DNA of 64,000 bases from Chitinophaga japonensis. Lineage in GTDB: Bacteria; Bacteroidota; Bacteroidia; Chitinophagales; Chitinophagaceae. The position numbers were made by a program, and so were the translations under genes. This document shows, one piece after another, positions 53,869 to 62,119 of the stretch (the first letter of the stretch is position 1; each line of letters starts with the position of its first letter). Under the pieces are notes generated by a model. It ran no database searches and was not told where the DNA came from. It worked only from the letters and a program-made list of their open reading frames with translations. The stretch covers positions 620,001 to 684,000 of the forward strand of contig NZ_VLLG01000005.1 in the NCBI RefSeq assembly GCF_007830125.1, in the 5' to 3' direction.

Positions 53869-55923
53869 TTACTTCACCACGGGAAAAGCCACCACCCTTA
53901 CTTTCGTACAGCCGTAGGGGATAAGGGTGATCTGTTCCACTTCATCGTTTACCTTTCCTTTATAAACTCCTTCCCGTTCCGTAACCGGCGTTGGCGCTAC
54001 ATCATTATAGAGCCGCCATCCCGGGATCTTTTTAGCATCCGCCACGATCTCAATGGGCGCATGCGCTATATTCCATACAAAATCATCTGTAACGGGCTTT
54101 ACCTGCTTTACAGTCAGTTGCGCAGGGTCCTTCACCTGCGCCTGCAGCAGGCCGTAATTCCAATCCCCTTTGGGATAAACGCTGAAATACGGCCCTTCCT
54201 TTTCGTCCGTACCCTGCTCCCAGCGCTCCTGTAACTTTAAGGCATATACGAGCGGGCCTCTTTCCACGGCCCGGGAATTGCGGCCCCAGGTAGACACCTT
54301 TACTTCCATGGGCAACTGCAGGGTAAGCCGGTCCCCGTTCTGCCAGGTACGGTTGACAGTGATCACCTGCCCGCCTTTTTCCGTGCGCAGGCGTTGCCCG
54401 TTGAGCCAGATCACCGCTTCCTCACACCAGGAAGGGATGCGCAACTGCAGGGAAAAAGCCGTTGCTTTGGTGGCAGACAGCTCAAAGCGCACGCTGTCCT
54501 CAAAAGGATAATTCGTTATCTCCCGGATCGTAACCAGCGTACCAGCGGCGCCCACTTTGGCAGTAACGCTGCAGGGGCTGTAAGCCAGGGCTGCCAGGCC
54601 TTTTGCCGGTGTGGCATACCACAGGTGAGAAGCGAATTTGGTCCATCCCTGGTGCATATTGGCCAGGCAGCAGGTGTAGCCGCTGCGCATGCCAAACACA
54701 TTGTTCATCTCCCGGTTAAATGGCAGCGAGAAATTAAACACGCCCCGGGTTACCTGCACCTGGTTGGCTATCTGGAAATATTGTTTGTTGTTATAGTCGT
54801 CTGTAGTTTGCGTGGGCAGCGCGTTGAAGGTCATTTTCTCCAGCGCATCCATATATTGAATGTCGCCGGTAATGCCAATGATCTGTTCCAGCGAGAACAT
54901 GGATTCCACGATGGCGCAGAGCTCTGTGCCCTGTACCGGGTCGTTGCCGTGCAGGTCCTCATCAGCGGAGAACATGCCGAATGGCAGGCCGTGCAGGGTC
55001 ATCAGGTCATTAAAACCGGTTTCCAGGTACTGCAGGTATTTTTCATCTTTTGTGCGCTGGTACTGTATGGCAGGGTCTTTCAGGGCCATGCCCACGTTTA
55101 CGCCGTGGCGGTGCATCCAGTCCCGGTCATCCTGGTAAGCGGCGGCATGGATCACCCAATCGCGGTTGCCCAGCCAGTGGCTCCAGGGAAAGGACTGGTC
55201 CTCAATCATAGCGGCCAGGCGCAGCAGCGCCGGATCGCCGGTAATACCATAGAGCCATTGCGCTATCATGGCATTGTCTGTTCCCCGGGAAGTGGCCCAT
55301 TCCGTCCATTTGCCGATGGGGCATTGCTGCAGGGCTTTATACTGGTAGTTGAAGAAACGGGTCATGAAGGTGATCACGCGGGCGTCGCCGGTGGCCATGT
55401 AATATTGCTGCAGTACTTTCAGCATCACCATTTTGGGCCACCAGTCCTCTCCTTCCGCGCAATTGGCCGCCGTGATGGCAACTCCCTTTTCTCTTTCCGC
55501 TTTGGTGAGCGGGCCAAAATAGCCGGAAGGCCGCTGGTGGGCAATCACCCAGTCCACGTACTTTCTGACTTTTGTTTTCAGCGCCTGGTCATCCAGCAGG
55601 TAAGCCAGGGGCAGCGCGCCATCCAGCCAGTAGGGCGTTTCCTCCCAGCCATCGCCCCGGCCGCCCAACCAGCCGTTGTCATTCTTCACTTTGGCGTATA
55701 CTTCATCCAGGTGACCGGTAGTGCCATCGCGCATGATCTGCAACTGGTGGCGCAGCCATCCTTCGGGCCGGATGTTGCCCAGCGGTATTTCCAGGTAAGC
55801 GGGCGCGCTGAGCGCATTACTTTTAACGGTTTTTACGGGTTGCTGCGCATGGGCAGCGGACAGGTGCAGGACGCCGCAGACAATAAGCAGGCGTACCAGT
55901 TTTTGATGAACGTGCAGCTTCAT
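53869..55923 (-). CDS. GH127-family glycoside hydrolase (beta-L-arabinofuranosidase type), secreted
   Basis: The 684-residue protein has a signal peptide (1-26, ending AHAQ) and an (alpha/alpha) barrel with the zinc-cysteine site of the family: Glu334 and Cys336 in GTELCAIVE and the pair Cys418-Cys419 in GYTCCLANMH, one of which is the nucleophile. Glu322 in SADEDLHG can be the acid/base. Beta-sandwiches close the protein. In the family, cysteine glycosidases of this type release beta-L-arabinofuranose from plant glycoproteins and pectin. No SusCD pair stands next to it, so the gene may act with a locus elsewhere. Confidence 0.9.
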   Translation of the reverse strand: MKLHVHQKLVRLLIVCGVLHLSAAHAQQPVKTVKSNALSAPAYLEIPLGNIRPEGWLRHQLQIMRDGTTGHLDEVYAKVKNDNGWLGGRGDGWEETPYWLDGALPLAYLLDDQALKTKVRKYVDWVIAHQRPSGYFGPLTKAEREKGVAITAANCAEGEDWWPKMVMLKVLQQYYMATGDARVITFMTRFFNYQYKALQQCPIGKWTEWATSRGTDNAMIAQWLYGITGDPALLRLAAMIEDQSFPWSHWLGNRDWVIHAAAYQDDRDWMHRHGVNVGMALKDPAIQYQRTKDEKYLQYLETGFNDLMTLHGLPFGMFSADEDLHGNDPVQGTELCAIVESMFSLEQIIGITGDIQYMDALEKMTFNALPTQTTDDYNNKQYFQIANQVQVTRGVFNFSLPFNREMNNVFGMRSGYTCCLANMHQGWTKFASHLWYATPAKGLAALAYSPCSVTAKVGAAGTLVTIREITNYPFEDSVRFELSATKATAFSLQLRIPSWCEEAVIWLNGQRLRTEKGGQVITVNRTWQNGDRLTLQLPMEVKVSTWGRNSRAVERGPLVYALKLQERWEQGTDEKEGPYFSVYPKGDWNYGLLQAQVKDPAQLTVKQVKPVTDDFVWNIAHAPIEIVADAKKIPGWRLYNDVAPTPVTEREGVYKGKVNDEVEQITLIPYGCTKVRVVAFPVVK

Positions 55924-55951
55924 GAGCCGTAAAATACAAAACTTATGTGCT

Positions 55952-58342
55952 TCATTCAGTTCTTAAATTCTTTACCGGGCTGGCCATCGCCGCTTTGACA
56001 GACTGAAAGCTGATGGTAATAAATGAAATCAGTATTACAGCAATACCGGCTATTAAAAAAATCCACCAGCTAATGTTTACCCTGTACACAAAGTTTTGCA
56101 GCCACTTATCCACCGCCCACCAGGCGATAGGTGATGCAATGGCAACAGCCGCTACTACCAGCATTACAAAATCCTTTGAAAGCAGCGTAATGATCTGCAC
56201 AACAGTTGCGCCCATCACTTTTCTTATGCCTATCTCCCTTCTTTTTTGCTCTGCCACAAAGGCTGCCAGGCCAAATAATCCCAGCACCGATATGATAATG
56301 GAAATACAACTGAAGAGGAAAACCAGCTTTGATATCTTCAGATCGTTCTTATACAAATTATCGAAAGCCTCATCCATGAACTGGTAATCAAGGGGCGCAT
56401 CGGGAATAAATTTCTTCCAGGTTGCGGTGATGGCGTCCATTGCCCTGTTAATATTGCCAGGAGTAATCTTTACAAAAAACATCGATACCAATTCATCGTC
56501 ATTATTACTGAGCACCATCGGACCCACTTTATTGTACAGGGAACTAAAGTTATAATCCTTTATCACCCCGATAATAAGCCCGGTATCCCCACCGCTCCTT
56601 CCAAACATTTGCCCGGTATAAGGCGGGCGTATGCCAAACATTTTCACAGCGGTTTCGTTGAGCACATAATTTCTTTTGTCCGAATGATCCTTACTAAACC
56701 ACCTGCCCGTTTTCATCTGAAAATTAAATATGGCTCCTGCTTCTGGCGAAAGGGACAGATGAACGACCTGGGCTTTCAGGCTGGTATCCATCTCCTGCCA
56801 GTACCAATTTCTTATCCCGCTCGAATTCAACATATTTCCTTCGACCGATGAGCTCGCAAGTGCAACGGTTTCAATGAAGCTGCTGCGCTCCAGGTCATTC
56901 CTGACAGCCTCGCAAAGCCTGTTGATCTTGTCAGGGGCATAGTTCACTCCCTGGAATACCCGGGCAGGGATATCAAGAGATACCACCTGTGCGCGGTCAT
57001 ATTGCGCAGCCGAGGTTTGCGCCAAACGCATCTGCAGGTAAATGGTGATCGTGCCGATAATAAAAATCACGCCGATCACAAATTGAAACACCACCAATCC
57101 TTTGCGCAACGATACATTCCTGAACTTCAAAAAAGAATAACCCTGTAAATAATGTAGCGGCTTAAAAAGCGACATGGTCAATGCCGGCAATACACCATTC
57201 ACTAATGTGGTAAACAATAATGTACCTAACAGCACCGTCCATAAAATAACAGAAGCAACGGATAGTTGAAAGGTGGTTTCAGTAAGTTGATTGAACAAAG
57301 GGAGGCTGAGTGATATAATGACCAGGGAAATCGTCAATGCAATAAAGCATAATAAAAATGATTCGGCCAGGAACTGCCAGAACAGTTGTGCCCGGTTCCC
57401 CCCGATAATTTTCCGGATGCATATTTCTTTGGAACGGACATTGGCCTTCGCTATGCTAAGGTTTACATAGTTAATGCTTGCCGTGAGCAAAAGCAATGTT
57501 CCCAGCACACTGAAAACAAAGACGGCGGTCCTGCTGCCACGCCGGAATGCAGGATCGGACGAGTTGGTATCAAAATGCAATTCACGCAATGGTTGTAACG
57601 CGATGGAAAACCCTGCCTGCCTGGAGACCTCCTGCAGATGCCTGGTTGCCGTTTTGGTAAAAGCAGCCATATCCGTACCTGGATAAACTTTTACGAAAGT
57701 GCGATAGCTGAGGTTACCCCAGTTGTTATAATCTCCCTGCCTGTAGGCAAGACGCGCGGCCATTGGCACCAGCATATCAAACTGTATGCTTGAGTTTACC
57801 GGGTTGTCTTTTACAATCGCCTTTACCTGGTAAAGGGAAGTATCCAGCTTTATGGTTTGCCCGACGGGATCTTTGCCTCCAAATAGTTGCCTGGCCTTCG
57901 ATTCGGTAAAAATGATGGAAAACGGATGTTGACCAAATGATTGAATATCGCCGCTTACAACCTTATAATCAAATAGTTTAAACCAGTTGCTGTCAACGGC
58001 AATACCGGTCTTCTGGTTGAACAGTTGACCATTGACATTTAAAGTACCTGCCCACCAGCTCATTCGCGCAACCTCCACCACTTTGCTTTCTTTTCCAAGT
58101 GCTGCCGCTACCGGGAGCGATGTCAATGGACTTTCCTGCCCGTACCCGCTGAATTTTGACTGTACCAGGTAAATATTCCCGGCATCTTTGTGATAAGCAT
58201 CAAAGCTCAACTCATTCTGTACCCAAAGCGCGATAAAAATAAATGCTACCAGGGCCACAGAGAGCCCAAAGAGGTTGATCAGCGTGAGCGTCTTATTACG
58301 GAGTATGTTACGCCACGCGGTTTTCATATAATTCTTAAACAT
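55952..58342 (-). CDS. FtsX/MacB-type ABC transporter permease, AT-richer than its neighbours
   Basis: The 796-residue protein has two FtsX-type halves. The first is an N-terminal helix (LTLINLFGLSVALVAFIFIAL), a periplasmic MacB-like domain and helices (LGTLLLLTASINYVNLSIAKANVRSKEICIRK in short segments). The second repeats the plan with RREIGIRKVMGATVVQIITLL and ends in three helices. Such long permeases are abundant in Chitinophagales and may move peptides, toxins or lipids. No ATPase lies beside it. Two 60-base lines that I counted (57181 and 58201) have 43-45% GC, far below the neighbours. A candidate sigma-54 promoter lies 64 bases upstream. Confidence 0.87.
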   Translation of the reverse strand: MFKNYMKTAWRNILRNKTLTLINLFGLSVALVAFIFIALWVQNELSFDAYHKDAGNIYLVQSKFSGYGQESPLTSLPVAAALGKESKVVEVARMSWWAGTLNVNGQLFNQKTGIAVDSNWFKLFDYKVVSGDIQSFGQHPFSIIFTESKARQLFGGKDPVGQTIKLDTSLYQVKAIVKDNPVNSSIQFDMLVPMAARLAYRQGDYNNWGNLSYRTFVKVYPGTDMAAFTKTATRHLQEVSRQAGFSIALQPLRELHFDTNSSDPAFRRGSRTAVFVFSVLGTLLLLTASINYVNLSIAKANVRSKEICIRKIIGGNRAQLFWQFLAESFLLCFIALTISLVIISLSLPLFNQLTETTFQLSVASVILWTVLLGTLLFTTLVNGVLPALTMSLFKPLHYLQGYSFLKFRNVSLRKGLVVFQFVIGVIFIIGTITIYLQMRLAQTSAAQYDRAQVVSLDIPARVFQGVNYAPDKINRLCEAVRNDLERSSFIETVALASSSVEGNMLNSSGIRNWYWQEMDTSLKAQVVHLSLSPEAGAIFNFQMKTGRWFSKDHSDKRNYVLNETAVKMFGIRPPYTGQMFGRSGGDTGLIIGVIKDYNFSSLYNKVGPMVLSNNDDELVSMFFVKITPGNINRAMDAITATWKKFIPDAPLDYQFMDEAFDNLYKNDLKISKLVFLFSCISIIISVLGLFGLAAFVAEQKRREIGIRKVMGATVVQIITLLSKDFVMLVVAAVAIASPIAWWAVDKWLQNFVYRVNISWWIFLIAGIAVILISFITISFQSVKAAMASPVKNLRTE

Positions 58343-58405
58343 AACTCGATGTTCTGATGTCCGGCTTATTTGAGTTGCTGCAGCGGGCACCTGTCGTTCA
58401 GGGTC

Positions 58406-58421
58406 AACAAGATCAATGCCA
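58406..58421 (-). promoter_or_regulatory. Candidate sigma-54 promoter of the FtsX-type permease
   Basis: On the minus strand the bases read TGGCATT-GATC-TTGTT, which fits the -24/-12 pattern TGGCACG-N4-TTGCA with the exact spacing and the invariant GG. The -12 C is replaced by T. It ends 64 bases before the permease ATG. Confidence 0.5.
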
Positions 58422-58474
58422 GGGGTATAAATGGTTGTTTTTTAACTCCTTAAGACCTGGTTACCGCTGCAACT

Positions 58475-58488
58475 GTCCATAATCGGAC
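58475..58488. promoter_or_regulatory. Inverted repeat GTCC-N6-GGAC upstream of the sigma-54 site
   Basis: GTCC-ATAATC-GGAC lies about 60 bases before the -24 element, where NtrC-type activators bind. A dyad of this kind is the type of site expected. The activator gene is not in the window. Confidence 0.35.
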
Positions 58489-58503
58489 GTCTTTTTGTAC
58501 GAA

Positions 58504-58519
58504 CCCGGACGAGACCGGG
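58504..58519 (-). terminator. Possible terminator of the HipA-like/DUF3037 operon
   Basis: CCCGG-ACGAGA-CCGGG is a perfect 5-base GC stem with a 6-base loop, 26 bases after the DUF3037 stop. The following minus-strand bases are not a clear T-run, so it may be a weak or factor-assisted stop. Confidence 0.3.
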
Positions 58520-58544
58520 AATTGCACGCTTCCTGTAAATTCGC

Positions 58545-58928
58545 CTACAACACCAGTTGTACATGCAGCCTGCGCAGCGCTTCCTCCGGGTCGGCGCATA
58601 GCCCGGAATGCACTTTTGATGTTTGCAGCACGGTGCTGCGGGTGGCGGTGAGCCAGCGAAAGCGCAGCGCTGTGTCCAGCTTGCCGATGGGGCCGCCTTC
58701 CCTGCCACCCCGGCATACCTGCTCAAAAGCGCAGAGGTAGGCCTTTACTTCCGCGATGTCTGTTTCCGGCGCAAAGGCCAGCAGCCTGGCTTCGTTCAGC
58801 GTGTGCAGGCACTGCAGGAATTTGCGGTCCTTGCAATAAAGGATCACGCCCACATTCAGGAACTCTTCCCGTTCCACCCGCGGCACGATACGAATGACCG
58901 CGTACTCAAATAAGAATTTCCCTTGCAT
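58545..58928 (-). CDS. DUF3037 protein
   Basis: The 127-residue protein opens with the family motif FLFEYAVIRIVPRVEREEFLNVGVILYC and has a middle helix and the pattern GPIGKLDTALRFRWLTATRSTVLQTSKVH in pieces. No enzyme motif can be seen. DUF3037 genes very often follow a HipA-like kinase gene, as here, with a 23-base overlap. The pair is thus a stable two-gene unit. Its function is not known; a role as partner or substrate of the kinase is a plausible inference. Confidence 0.88.
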   Translation of the reverse strand: MQGKFLFEYAVIRIVPRVEREEFLNVGVILYCKDRKFLQCLHTLNEARLLAFAPETDIAEVKAYLCAFEQVCRGGREGGPIGKLDTALRFRWLTATRSTVLQTSKVHSGLCADPEEALRRLHVQLVL

Positions 58929-59703
58929 GTTGCGCTGCTTTTATAAATATGGCTGATGATGCAATGCGTGTGAGCAGGAACTGTACGTATACTTCCCTGC
59001 GCTCTTCCGGTCCGCCGGCCAGGGAAGGATCGTTGAGCCATTCGTCCGGCACCAGGGCCACAATGGCGCGTATACGCTCTTCTGTAAGAATGGCGCGGAA
59101 AGCGGCGTCCACGGCCTCCAGCTCGGACGCCTGCGGCAGCAGCACATGGTCCTTTGCCTGTGCAAAAGGCCGTGCGGCATGCTCTTTCCAGTTATGCCAG
59201 GTATGATGAAAGTACAGGGAAGCGCCGTGGTCTATGAGCCACAGCTCGCGGCGCCACATGAGCATGTTGGTATTGCGCGCGGTACGGTCCACGTTGGTAA
59301 GCAGGCAGTCGAGCCATACGATCTGCGAAGCCGGCAGCGGGTCTATCGTTGTAACGGCGGGATCGTAGGTGATGGCCCCCTGCAGGTAGTGCAGCGCCAG
59401 GTTCAGCCCTACGCTGGCCTTGAGCAGGTCCTGTATTTCCTCGTCCGGCTCTGTGCGGCCAAAGGCGCTATCCAGGCCGGCAAAAACGATCTCCGGCACT
59501 TTGAAGCCCAGCGCGCGGGCGATCTCCCCGCCTATCAGCTCGGCAACCAGGGCCTTTTCTCCCTGTCCGGCGCCCCGGAACTTCAGCACGTAGAGGAAGC
59601 CGTCATCTGCTTCCGCGATGGCCGGCATGGAGCCGCCTTCCCGCAACGGTGTAACGTAGCGGGTGACGTTAACAGACCTGATCTCTGGATAATGATGATT
59701 CAT
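58906..59703 (-). CDS. HipA-like kinase
   Basis: The 265-residue chain starts at ATG 59703 (MNHHYPEIRSVNVTRY). It has a nucleotide-binding lobe with YVLKFRGAGQGEKALVAELIGGEIA (in parts: VLKFRGAGQG and ELIGGEIARALG) and the kinase-like motifs WLDCLLTNVDRTARNTNML (metal and catalytic loop) and WLIDHGASLYF (a DFG-like metal site). HipA kinases phosphorylate Ser of target proteins and cause growth arrest; no HipB-like DNA-binding antitoxin lies here. It is shorter than E. coli HipA (about 440) and belongs to the group paired with DUF3037. An upstream start at 59799 would overlap the MFS gene. Confidence 0.85.
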   Translation of the reverse strand: MNHHYPEIRSVNVTRYVTPLREGGSMPAIAEADDGFLYVLKFRGAGQGEKALVAELIGGEIARALGFKVPEIVFAGLDSAFGRTEPDEEIQDLLKASVGLNLALHYLQGAITYDPAVTTIDPLPASQIVWLDCLLTNVDRTARNTNMLMWRRELWLIDHGASLYFHHTWHNWKEHAARPFAQAKDHVLLPQASELEAVDAAFRAILTEERIRAIVALVPDEWLNDPSLAGGPEERREVYVQFLLTRIASSAIFIKAAQHAREILI

Positions 59704-59729
59704 AAGCGGGCGAAATATAGCGCAAATTT

Positions 59730-60971
59730 TTAAGAAGGCCTGTTCAACAGCCGGAACGCCACCGCGCTGACCAGGCATAACGCGATGAGCAGGCCCCATA
59801 ATACGCTATAGCCATGCTGCGCTGTGATCAGCGCGCCACCGCCGGGCCCCGCTACCTGGGCTACGGACCAGGCCAGCGCATAGGCGGCCGCATATTTGCC
59901 CCGGTTATGGTCAGCGGAGCGGCGCATGATCACGGCGTTGATAAAAGGCAGCGCCATCATCTCGCCCATAGTAATGAACACCACAGAGCCTACGGCCATC
60001 AGCATGGGGGCCATACCCGGCATGATCAGCAGCAGGTAACCCGCCGCAGTAGCGATCACGCCGGAAATGATATAGTACATATCGGAGCGGCGGTTTTCCC
60101 AGTACTTTACCAGGGCCATTTCAAAAACGGCCACCAGAATGCCGTTCAGGCCCAGCAGCCAGCCAATAGCGCTTTCCGGGATATGGAGGTGCTCTTTCCA
60201 GTACACGGGCACCAGTCGGAACAGCAGCAGGAAACAGGTGGTGTATGCCGCCACCGGCACCAGGAAGCGAAGCAGGAAAGCGTCTTTCCAGGGAGAACCG
60301 GCAGCAGCGGCAGGGGGCGTGGCCGTTACCTCTTTTTGCTTTTTTACCACGGGCGGCAGCAGCAGGTAAGTGAGGATACCGGCAGCGATATATACCGCGC
60401 CTTCCACCCAGAAAAGCAGGTGGTAGTTAATGGCGGCCAGCGCACCGCCCAGCGCGCTGCCCATGCCGAAGCCAATATTGGTGGCCAGCCGGTTGAGCGT
60501 AAAGGAGCGGGTGAGGGTTGCCGGGGTGGCGTAGGCCGTTACGGCGGCGGTATTGGCAGGACGGAAGGCCTCTGCTACAAAGCTGAGCACTACCGTCATG
60601 ACACACAGCAGGGTAAAATTCCCGATCTGGCCCATGAGCAGGAACAACAGGCCACCGGCGATGGAAGTAAATATCTGTACGGCGCGGAAGCTGACCCGGT
60701 CAATAAAGTAGCCGCTCGCCGCGGAGCCCAGCAGGGCGCCAATGCCAAACAACGTGATCACGAGGCCGGCATCGGCAATACCCCGGTGCAGGCTTTGGGT
60801 AATGTACATGCTGAGAAAAGGCACTACCATGGTGCCGGAGCGGTTGATCAGTATGATCATGCCCAGCAGCCATGTTTCTTTGCTAAGGCCACTGAAGCTG
60901 GCCCGGTAATTACCGGCCAGCTTCACAATACCGGGCTGCAGACGTTGATTGGCGGAAGGAGTTGCAGACAT
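59730..60971 (-). CDS. MFS transporter
   Basis: The 413-residue protein has 12 helices. The loop after helix 2 carries GSAASGYFIDRVSFRAVQI, a version of the MFS motif GxxxDRxGrr. It is a secondary carrier of the inner membrane, of the multidrug or sugar-efflux type. A TTG start at 60992 gives a longer form, but the ATG at 60971 (MSATPSANQRLQ) is more likely. It is 26 bases upstream of the HipA-like gene and in the same direction, so they may be co-transcribed. The substrate is not known. Confidence 0.9.
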   Translation of the reverse strand: MSATPSANQRLQPGIVKLAGNYRASFSGLSKETWLLGMIILINRSGTMVVPFLSMYITQSLHRGIADAGLVITLFGIGALLGSAASGYFIDRVSFRAVQIFTSIAGGLLFLLMGQIGNFTLLCVMTVVLSFVAEAFRPANTAAVTAYATPATLTRSFTLNRLATNIGFGMGSALGGALAAINYHLLFWVEGAVYIAAGILTYLLLPPVVKKQKEVTATPPAAAAGSPWKDAFLLRFLVPVAAYTTCFLLLFRLVPVYWKEHLHIPESAIGWLLGLNGILVAVFEMALVKYWENRRSDMYYIISGVIATAAGYLLLIMPGMAPMLMAVGSVVFITMGEMMALPFINAVIMRRSADHNRGKYAAAYALAWSVAQVAGPGGGALITAQHGYSVLWGLLIALCLVSAVAFRLLNRPS

Positions 60972-61021
60972 ATGGTGGTGTTTATACTGCAAACTTCCTT
61001 ATTGGCTGGTACACTTGTATA

Positions 61022-61034
61022 GTCCAGGTTGGAC
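61022..61034. promoter_or_regulatory. Inverted repeat GTCCA-N3-TGGAC with a nearby half-site
   Basis: GTCCA-GGT-TGGAC lies 51 bases upstream of the MFS start, and a further TAGTCCAGG half-site follows at 61043-61051. The arrangement suits a repressor of the transporter gene. Confidence 0.35.
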
Positions 61035-61158
61035 AATGCGGGTAGTCCAGGGAAGCCCTGACCACCGTCACCCCTCCCCCTAACCATCATCATGGCGCAG
61101 CATCCTCCACACCGCTAATTTGCAATCGTCATCATTTATTCACCTTCAATCCAGTGAT

Positions 61159-61368
61159 ATGAAAAAGAATATGGGCACTATTGACCGCACGGTACGCATC
61201 ATCATCGCGTTGTTGCTGGCTGCCCTGTACTATGGAGGCATTATTACCGGTACTACCGGCGCCGTCCTGCTGGTGATCGGTATCGTCCTGTTCCTGACCA
61301 GCGTAGTGGGCTTTTGCCCGCTGTACGGGCTGCTGGGCATCAAAACATGCGGTCTTAAGCAGGAATAA
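61159..61368 (+). CDS. Small DUF2892 membrane protein
   Basis: The 69-residue protein has two membrane helices (TVRIIIALLLAALYYGG and AVLLVIGIVLFLTSVVGFC) and ends in CPLYGLLGIKTCG, with the conserved Cys pair of the DUF2892 family, also seen in the tail of YgaP rhodaneses. The start MKKNMGTIDRTVR at 61159 is typical. An upstream in-frame start at 61120 is not. The two cysteines and the membrane location hint at a sulfur or redox role, which is inference. Confidence 0.88.
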   Translation: MKKNMGTIDRTVRIIIALLLAALYYGGIITGTTGAVLLVIGIVLFLTSVVGFCPLYGLLGIKTCGLKQE

Positions 61369-61473
61369 GGGGTATCTACCCCCTGTTCCAATGTTAAGCC
61401 TTTGCAATCTTTTGATCCGGGTATTTTCCCTGCCTGTCACAGGGCCTATCTTTACTCCCTGGCCAGATAACAA

Positions 61474-62031
61474 ATGATACCGGATCAATTACCTGACACC
61501 GTGGTGGAACAGGTGCGCGAGGGGGATTTCAGCGCATTTGAGACCCTGTTCAACAGGTACTGGGAAGCGCTTTACCAGTACACGGCCCGCATACTGGGCA
61601 GCGGGCAGGATGCGCAGGACCTGGTACAGGACCTGTTTACCGACCTGTGGGAAAGGCGGGAACAGTTGCAGCTATCCACCCATATCCGGTATTACCTTTT
61701 CAGCGCCGCCCGTAAAAAGATACTGTGCAAGTTCCGGGACGACGGGCTGAAAGAAAAGCACCTCGAACAATTTGTGCTGCACGGCGAGCTCCGCTCGGAA
61801 CTGACCCTGAATACCCTCATTCACAAAGACATCCTCTCACAATTGCAGGAAGACCTGCACGCCCTGCCGGAAAAAGAGCGGCAGGTATTTACCTGGTATC
61901 ACTTCGATGAGCTGAGCATCCGGGAGATCGCCCTCATCAACGGAACAGCGGAACAAACCGTGCGCAACCAACTGAACAACGCCTACCGCAAGGCCCAGGG
62001 CATGATCAGCAAACTGCTTTACTTACTCTGA
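61474..62031 (+). CDS. ECF-type RNA polymerase sigma factor (third locus)
   Basis: The 185-residue protein has sigma region 2 (FSAFETLFNRYWEALYQYTA, DAQDLVQDLFTDLWERR) and region 4 (LPEKERQVFTWYHFDELSIREIALI, EQTVRNQLNNAYRKAQGM in pieces). The start is the ATG at 61474. It stands before FecR (88 bases) and SusC in the same direction, the canonical cascade order. It is not closely similar in sequence to the sigma factor of the second locus, so each should serve its own promoter. Confidence 0.93.
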   Translation: MIPDQLPDTVVEQVREGDFSAFETLFNRYWEALYQYTARILGSGQDAQDLVQDLFTDLWERREQLQLSTHIRYYLFSAARKKILCKFRDDGLKEKHLEQFVLHGELRSELTLNTLIHKDILSQLQEDLHALPEKERQVFTWYHFDELSIREIALINGTAEQTVRNQLNNAYRKAQGMISKLLYLL

Positions 62032-62119
62032 ACACGGCTGCAATATTACCTAATTGTTAACTCGCCTTTTGCAGTAGTTAAAAATCAACGCTTGTGCAAC
62101 TTTACCTTAAACGAGCATT

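Noticed and set aside
54394..55932. 512-codon plus-strand open frame antisense to GH127
   Set aside because: No motif is seen, and it lies wholly opposite the GH127 gene with its active-site cysteines.
61369..61382. GGGGTA-TC-TACCCC as a terminator after the DUF2892 gene
   Set aside because: The loop is only two bases and no T-run follows, so a working hairpin terminator is doubtful.
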